From: Aporrectodea caliginosa
Taxonomy: Eukaryota > Annelida > Clitellata > Crassiclitellata > Lumbricidae
Direction of reading: 5' to 3'
NCBI GenBank assembly: GCA_020284085.1
Contig: JACEVL010000798.1
Location: 1,456,001-1,520,000 of the forward strand
DNA: 64,000 nt
Shown: one piece after another, positions 1 through 11,020 of the stretch
Numbering within the stretch: the stretch's first letter is position 1
How the letters are laid out: each line of letters starts with the position of its first letter
The notes under the pieces: model-generated
Databases searched by the model: none
The model's input: the letters and a program-made list of their open reading frames with translations, nothing else
What the model was told of the DNA's origin: nothing
Program-made: the position numbers and the translations under genes

Positions 1-920
1 ACTGACCAGTCTGGTAAACTAAAACTTGAAGAGTGCCTCTCATCTATGTATGCATGGTTCTGTTTCAATGGTTTGGCCATAAACCCAAACAAATCTGAGG
101 CAATTCTGTTCGGTTCAGGCCAACGCCTGCGTTCTTTCCCTTCACTTTCTAGTGTTGACCTCGCAGGCACTGCTGTGTCTCTTTTAGATACTGTCAAAAC
201 ACTTGGGGTAACCCTGGACAGTAAGCTCACATTCCGACCACACATAACAAACCTTTGTAAATCTTGTTTCTATCACATCAGGGCAATACGTCACATCAGG
301 TCGGCTCTAACTAAGAATATGTCTCAAACTATAGCCTGTTCACTTGTATCCTCTCGTCTTGATTATGCTAATTCCCTTTTTGTGGGTGTCTCAAACCTTG
401 AACTCAAAAGGCTGCAACGAATCCAAAACTCCTTAGCTCGTGTAGTGATGCGTGTCCCACTACGAACATGCTCCTCAGTCCTACTCCACGAGCTGCATTG
501 GCTTCCTGTTGAATTCAGAATAAAATTTAAATTGGCCTGTTTGACATACAAAGCCCTCAACACCAGCACACCTACCTATATTCATGCACTACTAACTCCT
601 TACATCCCTCCTCGTTGCCTGCGATCATCTAGTACAGGTCTTCTAGCTGAGCCACGATGCAGAACAGTTATGGGCTCTCGTGCATTCCACGCCTCTGCTC
701 CAAAGGAATGGAATCGACTACCACTTTCTCTTCGTAGCTCAACTTCACTTCCTTCCTTCAAAAAGCGGCTCAAAACTCACTATTTCTCCTTGGCTTTCAA
801 GGATTTAGAAACCTAAGTGCATCTTCATCTGGCGGTTGACTATCCGCGCCTCAGATTCACATTTCGGTGTGACCTTGCGCGCGTTACAAATTTATTTAAT
901 AATAATAATAATAATAATAG
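1..920 (+). mobile_element. Non-LTR retrotransposon (CR1/L2-like) 3' portion, reverse transcriptase C-terminus plus (AAT)n tail
   Basis: An open frame runs from base 1 to the stop after 816. It reads as the end of a reverse transcriptase and the C-terminal region usual for CR1/L2-like LINEs: a WFCFNGLAINPNKSEAILFG segment, then LGVTLDSKLTF, LHWLP and an EWNRLPLSLRS motif near the C-terminus. The frame has no internal stop over 272 codons, so the copy is fairly young, but its 5' part is cut by the window edge. A short 3' UTR ends in an AAT microsatellite at about 898-919, the normal 3' end of this LINE type. The clade name is from recognition of the motifs and is not certain; the LINE identity is. 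Confidence 0.85.
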
Positions 921-1315
921 CAGCTATTATACAGAAGTCCATGCCCATCCCCTTATAGAAATTCAGAAGGACCCATACGTCATGATCTGGCGTTCCTATG
1001 ACAACGTATGCATGACGTAAGCCATATTGTCTGAGGCAATAAAGGCGAAAATAGCATAACAGGCAAACAGCGTTACTGTTGCACGCGACGACTGGCCACG
1101 CACTCAGACACGCCGCACAGATATTTCTGTGCGTTTATATTATTAATGTAGGCCTAATTCTCTTATCTACAATGTTAGTAACACTTGTTACACATGTACC
1201 TAGTCTATAAGAGACAGCCAAATATAGGGCAATACAACCTCGTCTCCTATTTAAGAGAATTACCTTTGGCCGGTGGACATTAATTAACTAATTCGTTCGT
1301 TCTTTTGTTAGTTTG

Positions 1316-1398
1316 TTCATTCATTCATTCATACATTCCTTCCTTCCTTCCTTTATTCCTTTATTTATTCCTTTATTTATTCCTTTATTTATTTATTT

Positions 1399-1429
<31 letters not shown>

Positions 1430-1640
1430 CATTTCTTTCCTTCCTTCCTTCCTTCCTTCCTTCCTTCCTTCCTTCCTTCCTTCCTTCCTTCCTTCCTTCC
1501 TTCCTTCCTTCCTTCCTTCCTTCCTTCCTTCCTTCCTTCCTTCCTTCCTTCCTTCCTTCCTTCCTTCCTTCCTTCCTTCCTTCCTTCCTTCCTTCCTTTC
1601 CTTTTCCTTCCTTCCTTCCTTCCTTCCTTCATTCGTTGGT
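1316..1640. repeat. Tetranucleotide microsatellites (ATTC, ATTT, ATTG, then long TTCC)
   Basis: A chain of tetranucleotide blocks ends in about 200 bp of almost pure TTCC from about 1432 to 1640, with a few slips near 1597. It lies in the intron directly before the Pitx exon and merges with the pyrimidine tract of that exon's 3' splice site. Confidence 0.95.
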
Positions 1641-1656
1641 TGACTTTCTGTTTCAG

Positions 1657-2205
1657 GTGTGGTTCAAGAACCGTCGTGCCAAACTCCGTAAGACAGAGCG
1701 CAGTTTCGATTCCCTGAGGAGTGGCCTCTCCTCTCAAAACCCCTTCAACGGTTTCGTCCAGCCATTCGACACCAGCTCCCTCTATCCACCGGGAACCAGC
1801 TACGCACCCGTTCCCCCCTGGGAACCCAAAATGGCCGCCGTTCCTCTCGCCGCCACCAGCCATACCCCGTTCCCGTGGGCGTTCAACGCACCCCTATCCA
1901 AGACCGGAGTGCCCCCGCAGTCCGTCTGTCTACCAGGCGCGGGTATGATCCCTACCGCGGCGTCGAACTCTTACACTTACGGCGCTGGGGCTTCACACGT
2001 TCACTCAGCCAATGCGAACGCCTCGTCCCCATATCTCTATGGTTACCGCGAACCATATTCGCCAGGTGTCGCCTCGCTGAGGTTTCGCGCCAAACAACTG
2101 CATTCGAACGCGTCATCGTATGCCTACGCCACGATGACGTCATCGCGGCAGCCGCTCTTGGCACCGTGCCAGTACGCGCCTTATGACGTCACTGGAAGAC
2201 CGTGA
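1657..2205 (+). CDS. Pitx: Pitx-type K50 paired-like homeobox protein, terminal exon
   Basis: This exon opens after TTTCTGTTTCAG at 1656 and codes for 182 residues to the stop at 2203-2205. Its first residues are homeodomain helix 3, VWFKNRRAKLRKTER. The lysine after WF is the K50 residue typical of Pitx, Otx and Gsc proteins. The intron falls before VWF, the classic position in paired-like genes. Downstream, FNGFVQPFD resembles the Pitx linker FNGLMQPYD, and the C-terminus ASLRFRAKQLH followed by APCQYAP matches the Pitx OAR region and tail. The protein would be a nuclear transcription factor binding TAATCC-like sites. An oddity is leucine where the family has tryptophan (RRAKLRK rather than RRAKWRK). 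The rest of the homeodomain is encoded left of the window. An ATG-started reading through the TTCC repeat upstream is an artefact of the repeat. Confidence 0.87.
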   Translation: MWFKNRRAKLRKTERSFDSLRSGLSSQNPFNGFVQPFDTSSLYPPGTSYAPVPPWEPKMAAVPLAATSHTPFPWAFNAPLSKTGVPPQSVCLPGAGMIPTAASNSYTYGAGASHVHSANANASSPYLYGYREPYSPGVASLRFRAKQLHSNASSYAYATMTSSRQPLLAPCQYAPYDVTGRP

Positions 2206-2598
2206 GTCACGTGACGGCGATGTTCCCGGTTTTGGCGCGAACGTTTTGTTCGGAATTACAATTAACTGATTTTGTATTTATTTTTAAACAAAGAATGCTA
2301 TTATGCTGCATTTTGAAGAAGTGATGTTGCTTTGGTTTACGATGAAAGACATTTCCATCGGCGGTGATACTGAACTGCGGTGTTAAACCTGGGAAAACAG
2401 CGTATTCATTCATTCATTCATTCATTCATTCATTCATTCATTCATTCATTCATTCATTCATTCATTCATTCATTCATTCATTCATTCATTCATTCATTCA
2501 GTCGGTCAGTCAGTCAGTCAGTCAGTCAATTAGTCGGTCAGTTGGTCAGTTGGTCAGTCACACAAGCAACCAGCGAGACAAATAAAAATGCTCAAATT
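2206..2598 (+). other. Probable Pitx 3' UTR with an ATTC/AGTC microsatellite and AATAAA
   Basis: The DNA after the Pitx stop is AT-rich, then has about 100 bp of ATTC repeats (2404-2499) grading into CAGT repeats (to about 2570). An AATAAA polyadenylation signal is at 2581-2586. The true cleavage site cannot be read from the sequence. Confidence 0.5.
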
Positions 2599-2599
2599 T

Positions 2600-2668
2600 A
2601 GCGTACACGTTAAAAGAAGAATTGTTTAATAGTTACTATTAAACAATTCTTCTTTTAACGTGTACGCT
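2600..2668. repeat. Perfect 69-bp palindrome
   Basis: Bases 2600-2633 are the exact reverse complement of 2635-2668, with a single base (2634) at the centre. No mismatch is seen in 34 base pairs. It sits 14 bp after the AATAAA that may end the Pitx transcript. It could extrude as a cruciform, or fold in RNA as a near loop-less hairpin. Confidence 0.97.
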
Positions 2669-3340
2669 TAATAATGAGTTCTTAAGTAAACCGAAGTCTA
2701 CTTAGCCCACATCTGGTTTCAACGCGTGGTTCCCACTTCAGCTCTCCAGACAATTACGTTCTAGGGACCAATTCGGGCTTATACCATAGCAGAAAATAAA
2801 TCCAACTCTCTCAGCCGGGTCTGTGTTTTAAATCAAGTTTATAATTTAGGATCAGCGTATTCACTAGGTGGCGCTATGCCTTCAACGTTTGCCTTGAAGT
2901 AGATCAATCGCTAGAGGTCGGTATGCAAATCAAACCGTTTTCGTTCTAAAATTGTGAGCTTTTCGACTTTAACGAGAAACGAAATAATATACTCACTTGT
3001 AAATTCGTCTATTTACTGCGAGATAGACCCAAGAATTTTCAATTACTGTTTGGCATTTTGCGATTGGCCTTGAGATACACGAATATTCACCTTTATTAAT
3101 ATTCCTGATGCCTATTATAAGATCGTGCACAAATCTGAATAATGTTATTACTCTAAGTTTGACTGTTACTTTCTCATTCGTAACTTGTATTTTATAAAAC
3201 AATTCGCGCAAAATGGGACAAAACTAGACTAAAAGATGATAAAAAACTATTCTCTCGCAACATGCCATTTAAGTATTTTTGTAGGCCTATTGTATTGTAT
3301 TTGAACACTTGTTATAGCGCCCCTACCAGATTTCCCATTC
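2669..3340. other. Intergenic DNA, no gene seen
   Basis: AT-rich DNA without a supported gene or a clear repeat. Short open frames here have no recognisable motif. Confidence 0.5.
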
Positions 3341-3348
3341 AGAGGCGC

Positions 3349-3512
3349 TCCCGACTACTGCTGTAGTCGGAGTTTCACGCCGAAGCGCATGAGCAATTGC
3401 GAGTGAAGGACTTGCCCAGGGTCCCTACGCGGCGGCTTTGAGGTGGATTCGAACCCGCAACCCTCCAGCTGCAAGGCACCGAACATACCCCCAAACCACC
3501 GCGCCCCAGTAT
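3349..3512 (-). mobile_element. tRNA-derived SINE, family B
   Basis: Read on the - strand it has a tRNA-like head with a box-B-like GGTTCGAATCC word near 3450, then the phrase GACCCTGGGCAAGTCCTTCACTC shared with the copies at 6885, 62440 and 63304. Family members carry the same order: tRNA head, 'agggacc(t/c)tg(g/a)gcaagt', then a short tail. Confidence 0.7.
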
Positions 3513-3549
3513 ATTGTGTTGTGTTGTGTGTTGTATTGTACTCCACGTT

Positions 3550-3682
3550 TATAATGCGACCGAGCCACCCGCAGTAAAGATCCGAGAAATTAATCTCTGA
3601 TAAACCGACCCGACCGGGAAGCGAACCCGGGGCGCCGGCGTGACGAGCAGGCTACCAGCCCACTCGACCACTCAGGATCATC
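3550..3682 (-). mobile_element. tRNA-derived SINE, second type
   Basis: On the - strand it begins with TGGTCGAGTGGGCTGGTAGC, a box-A-like word, and has GGGTTCGCTTCCCGG as box B near 3620. This looks like a tRNA promoter head, but the flanking sequence does not fold as a functional tRNA and the body continues as non-tRNA sequence. Confidence 0.55.
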
Positions 3683-4074
3683 ATGGTTTGAAGAGGCGCG
3701 TTTCCAAATACTGATCCTATTATTTTCAACCTCTACCCTAGATCTATTGTAGGCCTATGTTTTGGCGCAGCAAAAAGGCCTAATATGTTTTGTAGGCATA
3801 CTTTTTCTAAGAAAGCTATTTAAAACTAGCCCCAGCCGGTCACACTTTTGGGAATCACTAAGCGAAATTTCAAGTAGGTGCTCACGTAAAGACTGCGTAT
3901 ATAGACTTGTATTAGACACCTTTAAAACGCGTTTGTCTTTTATTATATATAATTCGTTTGGCCACAGGCACTGTATACTGTCTGCTTCGTCAAAATAGCA
4001 TCTTCATCGCTCAGAACAATTTGCACTGTTACTGAATCGCTCTCTTGATTTGTACTAGAATTTATCTCCTTTGG

Positions 4075-4205
4075 AACCCCGCTAACGCACAGCCGTGCCC
4101 TATGTAGAGCCAGGCAGTGCCAGTCCCAAGGATGGATGAAGGAGGGCGGCGCTAATGACCTTTGTTATCCCACAGTGTCGTTAAACTGAAACTAGCCTAC
4201 TACTA
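4075..4205 (+). repeat. Dispersed repeat family D copy
   Basis: Carries the phrase 'gtgccagtcccaag' followed by 'ggagggcg' and the signature 'cagtgtcgttaaac'. The same order recurs near 5850, 17360, 38190, 45190, 45470 and 52670. It has no coding capacity and no recognised class. Confidence 0.6.
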
Positions 4206-4509
4206 TCGCCTCGGAAACTGTATTAAGCCAGACTAATGTCTGTCGACGTCAACGGCCTTAAATTCTTGTCATAAGATGTCTTTAAACTCTGGATCCATCC
4301 ATTCATCTGCTATCGTTCACTATAAGCGATTATGAGTCCCTACAGTGGCGTCTACCAATGGGGAGAACGATCTTCCACGGTTCCCAGAAGTAGGGGGTGG
4401 AGTTTAAACGTATATTAATTTATTGCATTTTTGATTTTCGTGTAATTAATCAATGGGAGTAGACAGAACGCTGCTCCTTTAGCCTACATGTAATTAGGTT
4501 TAGTTATTT

Positions 4510-5045
4510 AGGCTAAATGTAGAAGTTTAGTTTACAATTAGGCTAGGCCTACAGTTACAGTTCTGAGTGACTATTTAAATGTAGAAGTTTAGTTTACAAT
4601 TAGGCTACAGTTAGTTCTGAGTGACTATTTAAATTTAGAAGTTTAGTTTACAATTAGGGTACAGTTACAGTTCTGAGTGACTATTTAAATTTAGAAGTTT
4701 AGTTTACAATTAGGCTACAGTTACAGTTCTGAGTGACTATTTAAATGTAGAAGTTTAGTTTACAATTAGGCTACAGTTAGTTCTGAGTGACTATTTAAAT
4801 TTAGAAGTTTAGTTTACAATTAGGGTACAGTTACAGTTCTGAGTGACTATTTAAAGTTAGAAGTTTAGTTTACAATTAGGCTACAGTTACAGTTCTGAGT
4901 GACTATTTAAATTTAGAAGTTTAGTTTACAATTAGGCTACAGTTAGGCCTACAGTTCTGAGTGACTATTTAAATTTAGAAGTTTAGTTTACAATTAGGCT
5001 ACAGTTACAGTTCTGAGTGACTATTTTAGTTAAGAAGTTAAGTTA
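4510..5045. repeat. Minisatellite, about 50-60 bp unit, about 9 copies
   Basis: Tandem copies of a unit containing 'gagtgactatttaaat' followed by 'agaagtttagtttacaatta' and 'ggctacagtta'. Copies differ mainly in how many 'acagtt' or 'aggcct' words lie before the next unit, so unit length varies from about 50 to 60 bp. Confidence 0.95.
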
Positions 5046-5101
5046 ACAGTTAGCCTAAAGTTCTGAGTGACTTCTGAGTCTCTTATAAGTCGGTCAGAGC
5101 C

Positions 5102-5104
<3 letters not shown>

Positions 5105-5154
<50 letters not shown>

Positions 5155-5160
5155 CGTGCG
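5105..5160. repeat. (GT)n microsatellite
   Basis: About 48 bp of GT repeats ending in GCGT words. Confidence 0.97.
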
Positions 5161-5365
5161 TGGGAAGGGGGGGTGTTCTCCCATTCCAAGTGGGGGAAGG
5201 GGTCCATATCCAACGACAGCGACAGTAGTGCGGCAAGTGACGACATAGGATTCCAGACCGCGCACCTGTGGGAAGAGAGCTGGTAGCAGTGTCATTCTCC
5301 TTACAGATTTTATTTTAGTTACAGTTATCGTTAAACCAAAATCATTTTATTTTCGGCTGCGTCTC

Positions 5366-5585
5366 ATGAGTCATGCGCCTCTGTGTTAGAGAGCGTGTGG
5401 ATCGCGGTTTGCTTCCCGAGGCTGGCTTATTTCGGAGATTCAAATCTCGGGCTAGCACGGTCCTTGCACAGGGACCCTAAATGGCGTGGCGCCCATTCAA
5501 CAGGGCAAGCGGTGGTGAAGGATCTCACCCGATCAATTCATTGAAAAATGAGCAGGGTCGAGGCCGCTATAGAAAAACGTATACA
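5366..5585 (+). mobile_element. SINE-like element, family C
   Basis: Has a tRNA-like head with a box-B-like word (GATTCAAATCTC, about 5438) and the body words 'cggtccttgcacagggacc' and 'tgaaaaatgagcagggtcgag'. A diverged copy lies in inverse orientation at 38775-38925, which supports a dispersed family. Confidence 0.6.
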
Positions 5586-5639
5586 TTAATATTTAATCAT
5601 CTTCCAACCGCAAGATGACGTTAATGCTTTATATTAATT

Positions 5640-5960
5640 AATAAACGCTTGGCAGTTTTCGACACCTTTAAAAAGTTGTTCTCTCCCGCTATATATACTT
5701 AATTTACGTTTATGGTATTCAACTCGATGCTGTTGCTGAAATTGCATTAACCATTTACCTATCAATGTCAACGGCATTAATTTTGCTGCCACAATAATAA
5801 TTATGAAGCTTTGGAATCTATTAATCGTTGACTCCACGACTGGCTTATACTCGGGGGTGGGGGAGGGAGGGGTGCCAGTCCAAATCCAGGATAATGGAGG
5901 CTAATCGGTTTCGTTCTAACACAGCATCGTTAAACTAGACCTACACACAATCGTGACCCG
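5640..5960 (+). repeat. Dispersed repeat family D copy, longer version
   Basis: Begins near 'gacacctttaaaaagttgtt' and 'gctatatata', then 'aacggcatt', 'gtgccagtcc' and 'cagcatcgttaaac'. The same order is seen at 38100-38315 and 45290-45550, so the full family D unit is about 250-320 bp. Confidence 0.55.
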
Positions 5961-6880
5961 CAGGGCCGTAGATAATCAATCATAAGATCGGTACAGGCCT
6001 AGATTTATTATATGATTTTGAGTGGCGCTATATAAATACTCGATCTGCCAACTCTGTAAGTCATATCGGTTCGGAATGTGCGTGCGTGTGTTTGTGCGTG
6101 TGTGTGTGCACACGATGAGAGTCTTGTGTAAACAATAACAATATAACTAAACTCAAAAATCGAGTTAAAAACTTTTACTGGTCCAGTCAACAGCGTTGCT
6201 AAATACTTTCGCAGTATCGACATCTACAAGTACATGTATAATACTTTGATGAATGCAGTGAAGACCATTTTTCGATCGTCGTGTCACATACCACGCTGCT
6301 CGCAACGACAGCAAGATATTGCACTCACGAAAAGATTGCAACAATGATATATAACAAGTCAACAACTTTCAGAGAGATAATCACAATAACCAGACGTCAA
6401 ACAAGTCGGAGTATTGAAAAGCGGACAAAAATTAAGTTCTTAAATTGAGCTAAAACGGTTTGATTGTGAAAAATCAATGGCTCAACAACACTACAATTTG
6501 TTGATTACCCATAAAAACGATAAAACGTTGTTGAATAGGCAACCAAAACACACCATGATTCGAAGCAAGCGAGTTAATCTATTAACTATTCATTAAAATG
6601 ATCTAACATCGCCCGAATGGTAGGTAACCAATATCCGATTAAGCACACCGTTGTATACCTAACATGTGCTATGTAACAGTTATGTGAATTTTTATCATCT
6701 TCTTGTGTTAACAAACGAATAAACAACATAATATCCTTAGACTTCTCGGTCTATTTAGCACACTTAGAAAAGCGAAATTTGCCACCATCGCCATCTCGCG
6801 AACAGATGCTCAACATATGGATACACTAGTTTGCAAGTACTAACCTTCATAACATATATATTATTATAATTATTTATTAT
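5960..6880. other. Intergenic DNA, no gene seen
   Basis: AT-rich single-copy-looking DNA with a short imperfect GT tract near 6075-6110. No coding sequence or RNA gene is supported. Confidence 0.5.
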
Positions 6881-6884
6881 TACG

Positions 6885-7052
6885 CATTTATTAAGCGTCA
6901 TGACCAAGAATTAACTGATGACACTGGGCAGTCGAGAGGGAAGGACTTGCTCAAGGTCCCTACACAATACCATCTGAGGGGAGGAGAATTGACCCATAAG
7001 CTCCGTGCTACAAGGCGAGCGCTCTAACCAATCCGCTACCGTGTCCCAAAGA
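6885..7052 (-). mobile_element. tRNA-derived SINE, family B
   Basis: Inverse copy of the element at 63304-63495. It has a tRNA-like head (minus-strand TGGGACACGGTAGCGGATTG), then GGGACCTTGAGCAAGTCC, and ends in 'aataaatgcgtaataataat' next to TA-rich DNA. Confidence 0.75.
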
Positions 7053-7371
7053 GAAGGGACATGGTGGCTGAAGGTAAATAAGACAGAAGGAAATCGGTCA
7101 ATTTTTATGAAATATGAAAGTCACGACTGTGTCTGCAATACATCTATCGGCTGAAGCAGCAATACTAAAAGATCTGGAAGAATTAACGAATGAATGGAAC
7201 AAAGTGATCACCAGCATGCCTGCAAGCAGAAATACCCAACTCATTTGATCCTCCAACTTCCAATTCTCGACCTAAACGACACCCACCTTAGTAACTACTC
7301 TGCCTCCGTTGACCCTCTGGCAACCGGACTTGAACCTCCTTTTGACTACCCTTTGAACAACCCCTCTGACT

Positions 7372-7470
7372 TGACGTAGCGCTCGTGAATACGCTGGTGC
7401 CCTGAACTTGGCTTTCGACGGACGCTTTAGAAAGTTGGAGTTTACGATTACGATAACAACGAATCAAATT
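7372..7470 (+). mobile_element. Retroposon 3' end with TTACGA tail (family E)
   Basis: Contains 'agcgctcgtgaata' and 'gctggtgccc' and ends in 'tttacgattacgata'. Similar ends are at 55955-56060 on this strand and, inverted, at 48785-48870 and 57185-57275. The tail is a TTACGA hexamer repeat. Confidence 0.5.
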
Positions 7471-7736
7471 GACAAGACGTGCCCCAGGAACTGAACCCCA
7501 TACGCTGAGTACAATGGTATCTCTGAACTACAAGTGTTTCACATGTTAAGCCCAGTGCGCAAACACTTACGGATTGCTAACTGAATCGACCAGTAGCGCT
7601 TTCATCGACTTGAATAAAATACGTTTGATTATAAAATGCAATATCAGAGCAGACAAAAAATACGATTTAAAACAAAATACAAAAGATTTTCTGTGGTACG
7701 ATGCAAACAAATGACTTCATTAACACTTGACAAACA

Positions 7737-8480
7737 TAAGGTAAGGTAAAAGTAAGGTAAAGTATTTAAGGTATGGTAAATTAAGGTACAGTAAAGTAAG
7801 GTACAATAAAGTATGGTAAATTAAGGTACAGTAAAGTAAGGTACAATAAAGTATGGTAAAGCAAGGTACAGTAAAGTAAGGTAAAGTACAGTAAAGTAAG
7901 GTACAATAAAGTATGGTAAATTAAGGTACAGTAAAGTAAGGTACAATAAAGTATGGTAAAGCAAGGTACAGTAAAGTAAGGTAAAGTACAGTAAAGTAAG
8001 GTACAATAAAGTATGGTAAAGTAAGGCACAATAAAGTATGGTAAAGTAAGGTACAATAAAGTATGGTAAAGCAAGGTACAAATGGAGTAAGGCACAATAA
8101 AAGTAAAGTATGGTAAAGCAAGGTACAATAAAGTATGGTAAAGTAAGGTACAATAAAGTATGGTAAAGCAAGGTACAAGAAAGTATGGTAAAGTAAGGTA
8201 CAATAAAGTATGGTAAAGTAAGGTACAATAAAGTATGGTAAAGTAAGGTAAAGTAATGTACAGTACAGCAAAGTAAGGTACACTAAAGTATGGTAAAGTA
8301 AAGTAAGGTAAAGTAATGTACAGTACAGTAAAGTAAGGAATATGTACAGTAAAGTAAGACACGGCAAGATATATTATGATAAGAAAATGCAAAAGCAATG
8401 CACAGTAAAATACAATAACTTTAAGTAACTGCAGTAAAGTAAATTCGGGTAAGCAGAGAAGTGTAAGGTATGGTAAGCCA
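7737..8480. repeat. Minisatellite of GGTAAAGTA/GGTACAATA words, about 740 bp
   Basis: Built from about 25-bp units with 'aaggtacaataaagtatggtaaag' variants and a 'ggtacagtaaagtaa' sub-unit. Long open frames rich in Leu, Tyr, Phe and Thr on the - strand come from the repeat and are not genes. Confidence 0.95.
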
Positions 8481-9520
8481 TCAAGTTTACTTGTTCTAGG
8501 GTTGTCTCAATAAAGCAACAGACTGACAACAAGACAACGTGCCCTTCAAGATTACACAGCTCAAGAACCAACTGTCACTTTGGCAGGCCACACCCGAATT
8601 CACACCCTGCAGAGTTGAAATTCAGGTTACATGAAACTACACCAGTGAAAACCTCACAGAAATCATCATTCACAAGCGACAAGAAATAACGTCGGTCACA
8701 ACATACAACCGTGACCAAAAAGTGAATAAAAACGCAATAATTGAATGCCTTTAAACGCACAAATTCTATATTTCTCAGATATTTACACATCGCAAACATT
8801 GGAAGCTTTGATTGCAAGAAATCGTTCAGAGAAAGCAAGAAACAATGGCATTGTTGTTTTCATTTAGTCTAGGTGATGAAACGACAATATCTGAAAGAAT
8901 ACTGAATCCTTAGCACCAATTACCTATACACCAAATGAAATTAGAAACAGGTTTGTACACGAGAATGCTACCATGCTGCCACAAAACTTCCCGAAATAAT
9001 TTCTCAAGTCCTAGCTTTCAAACCACCAGTACCAAACTTGGTCACCGACTAACGCTTGCTCCTCATTACAAACCTGCTCACCCTCACTGCAAACTTTTTC
9101 ACCTCATTGCTACCTTTTATCCACAATTGCTAACCATTTCACCCTCATTGCTACCCAAAATATTCACCCAATCCAGAACCATTTCTTGTAAGCAATGACT
9201 TGTCTCTAGTCTCACCTGCATAAACCTGCCTGATACACACATTTTGTAGAGGCTTAGGAAACTGAAAATATGTAGGCCTAATGCTGGCTTTGAACACGGT
9301 CCGATTCCCTCCAATACCACAAAACACTCCAAAGTACTGGCAAAGCCCCCGCTTAACACAGTAAATTTGCACACATGAAAGCCTTCTCAAATTTGTGCAA
9401 ATTAGTCAAAATGACCAAATATTACAAAATACGTAACGTACGAAAGTACAGCATATCACGACAAGGAAAGAACAAACATTTCAACAACACAAATGTTTAG
9501 CTTTCACATATAAGGATTAA
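8480..9520. other. Intergenic DNA, no gene seen
   Basis: No supported gene. A loose repetition of 'cctcattgctacc' and 'caccctcattgc' words lies near 9060-9160. Confidence 0.45.
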
Positions 9521-9529
9521 AGAAAGATA

Positions 9530-9745
9530 CAGAAAGGTAACAGAAGGTAACCAAAGTGAGGTAACAGAAAGGTAACCAATGTGAGGTAACATAAGTTAAC
9601 CAAGGTAGGTAACAGAAGGTAACCAAGGTGAGGTAACAGAAGGTAACCAAGGTGAGATAACAAAAGGTAACCAAGGTGAGGTAACAAAAGGTTACCAAGG
9701 TAACAGAAGGTAACCAAGTTTAGGTAAGATACATTAGGTAATCGT
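9530..9745. repeat. Minisatellite of GGTAACCAAGGTGA / GGTAACAGAA units
   Basis: About nine tandem units of about 20-24 bp carrying 'aggtaaccaaggtgaggtaa'. Near 9650-9700 the words are nearly perfect, then decay on both sides. Confidence 0.93.
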
Positions 9746-10740
9746 GCATCTGTGCCTTAGAAAGAATATCCGAAAAAATGTGGTCATGGGATTCAGAAAT
9801 CTTTCAACCAAAGCACACAAACAACAGTACCAAACTGGATCAATCGAACAGCCAGCTCAATGGAAAGTTCAGTGTTGTAAAGTAATGTAAAACTGCAACA
9901 AAGGCTGACAACATGACATGTGAGGGCACAATGAAATGAACGAAAAGCACATACTCTACAAGACCGAACATCAAAACAAAACATAGCACATTGTAGCAAT
10001 AGCCAATGTATCTTAACATAACACAAATTACATTACAGAATAGCATCATAGCGTAAATACAAGCTCACGTTAGTCTAGCAAGAAGCCGCAGAGCAGCAGC
10101 AATAATATAAGTGACAATAGTACTTATTAACAGAGTATATATTTCAATTAATTATTCGTAGAAAGCAGTTTTAAAAAGTAATGAAAACAAACAGGAAAGC
10201 AGGATTTCTTTTCAAAACTATAAGACCAAACTAAACTCTCAGTCTTCTTAAAACAGTTTTGGAAATATCACCTTAACAAGGTCTGGATTCGGAGCGTAAA
10301 TTGGTCAAACAGTTATACCCAATCCGAGAAAATGGTCACAAACAGTGATCATGATAACAGTAAGTCACAAAGCCAAGTGAAAGCAGATAAACACATAGAA
10401 GTCGGTCAAAAAAGAATCCGAAATGGATGGACAAGTTTCCATACAAGTTCAAAGCGAAATTGCAACATGATAAGTTTCCACGGCGGTTGGAAATAAAACC
10501 GCAAATAGCCAGAATTGAAACTTGAAAGTAAAACTCAAAATCTCTGCAAACAGGTTTGACAGACCTTCGAAATCATGCACAGAGTTTGGCCCGTCATTAA
10601 CTTCGACCGACAAGTTTTGTCAAAATTTGGAACTTCACGATTTGCAATATTATTCGACATTCTACTTCATTGTTGGCAACACAAAATTTTCGACACTATA
10701 TCACTCGAATTAGAATTTTAAAGTAGGTTTGCTACAAGGT
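9745..10740. other. Intergenic DNA, no gene seen
   Basis: AT-rich DNA without a supported gene; small open frames only. Confidence 0.45.
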
Positions 10741-10741
10741 G

Positions 10742-11020
10742 CACAATGGCCCAGTAGTAAGCATGCTGGACTGTCAGCCGAGTGGTCAGAAGTTCAAAAC
10801 CCCATCAGGGTAGAAATTTATTTCAGTGTCTGCTTCAACCGCACCCATAGTCAACTCAAGTATAATGAGTACACTGAACGCACTCGGTGGGAAGATTAGA
10901 TGGCGGGGAGAGGACTGGTCACCCATTCTCACATGCCAAGGCTACCAAATAAAGTTGCTAAGACTTCATTCACCATGGCTGCCTCTCAGGACTAGCTAAT
11001 TGGACTGCTCTTCTTCTTCC
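10742..11020 (+). mobile_element. tRNA-derived SINE, family A
   Basis: Shows the family order: tRNA head 'agtaagcatgctggactgtc' with a box-B-like word, then 'gagtacactga', 'cggtgggaaga', 'gaggactgg', 'cacatgcc', 'acttcat', 'ctgcctctcagg' and a 3' end 'ggactgctcttcttcttcc'. Other copies are at 13385, 16545, 24295, 43339, 45612, 46318, 48205 and 63000. Confidence 0.85.

Noticed and set aside
1420..1656. N-terminal extension of the Pitx frame through the TTCC repeat
   Set aside because: A splice acceptor lies at 1656, and the reading before it is only repeat.
4510..5045. CRISPR-like array
   Set aside because: The units are contiguous tandem copies without unique spacers, and the genome is animal.
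7781..8398. 205-residue Leu-Tyr-Phe-Thr open frame resembling a membrane protein
   Set aside because: It is the complement of the GGTAAAGTA minisatellite, and overlapping frames give the same composition.
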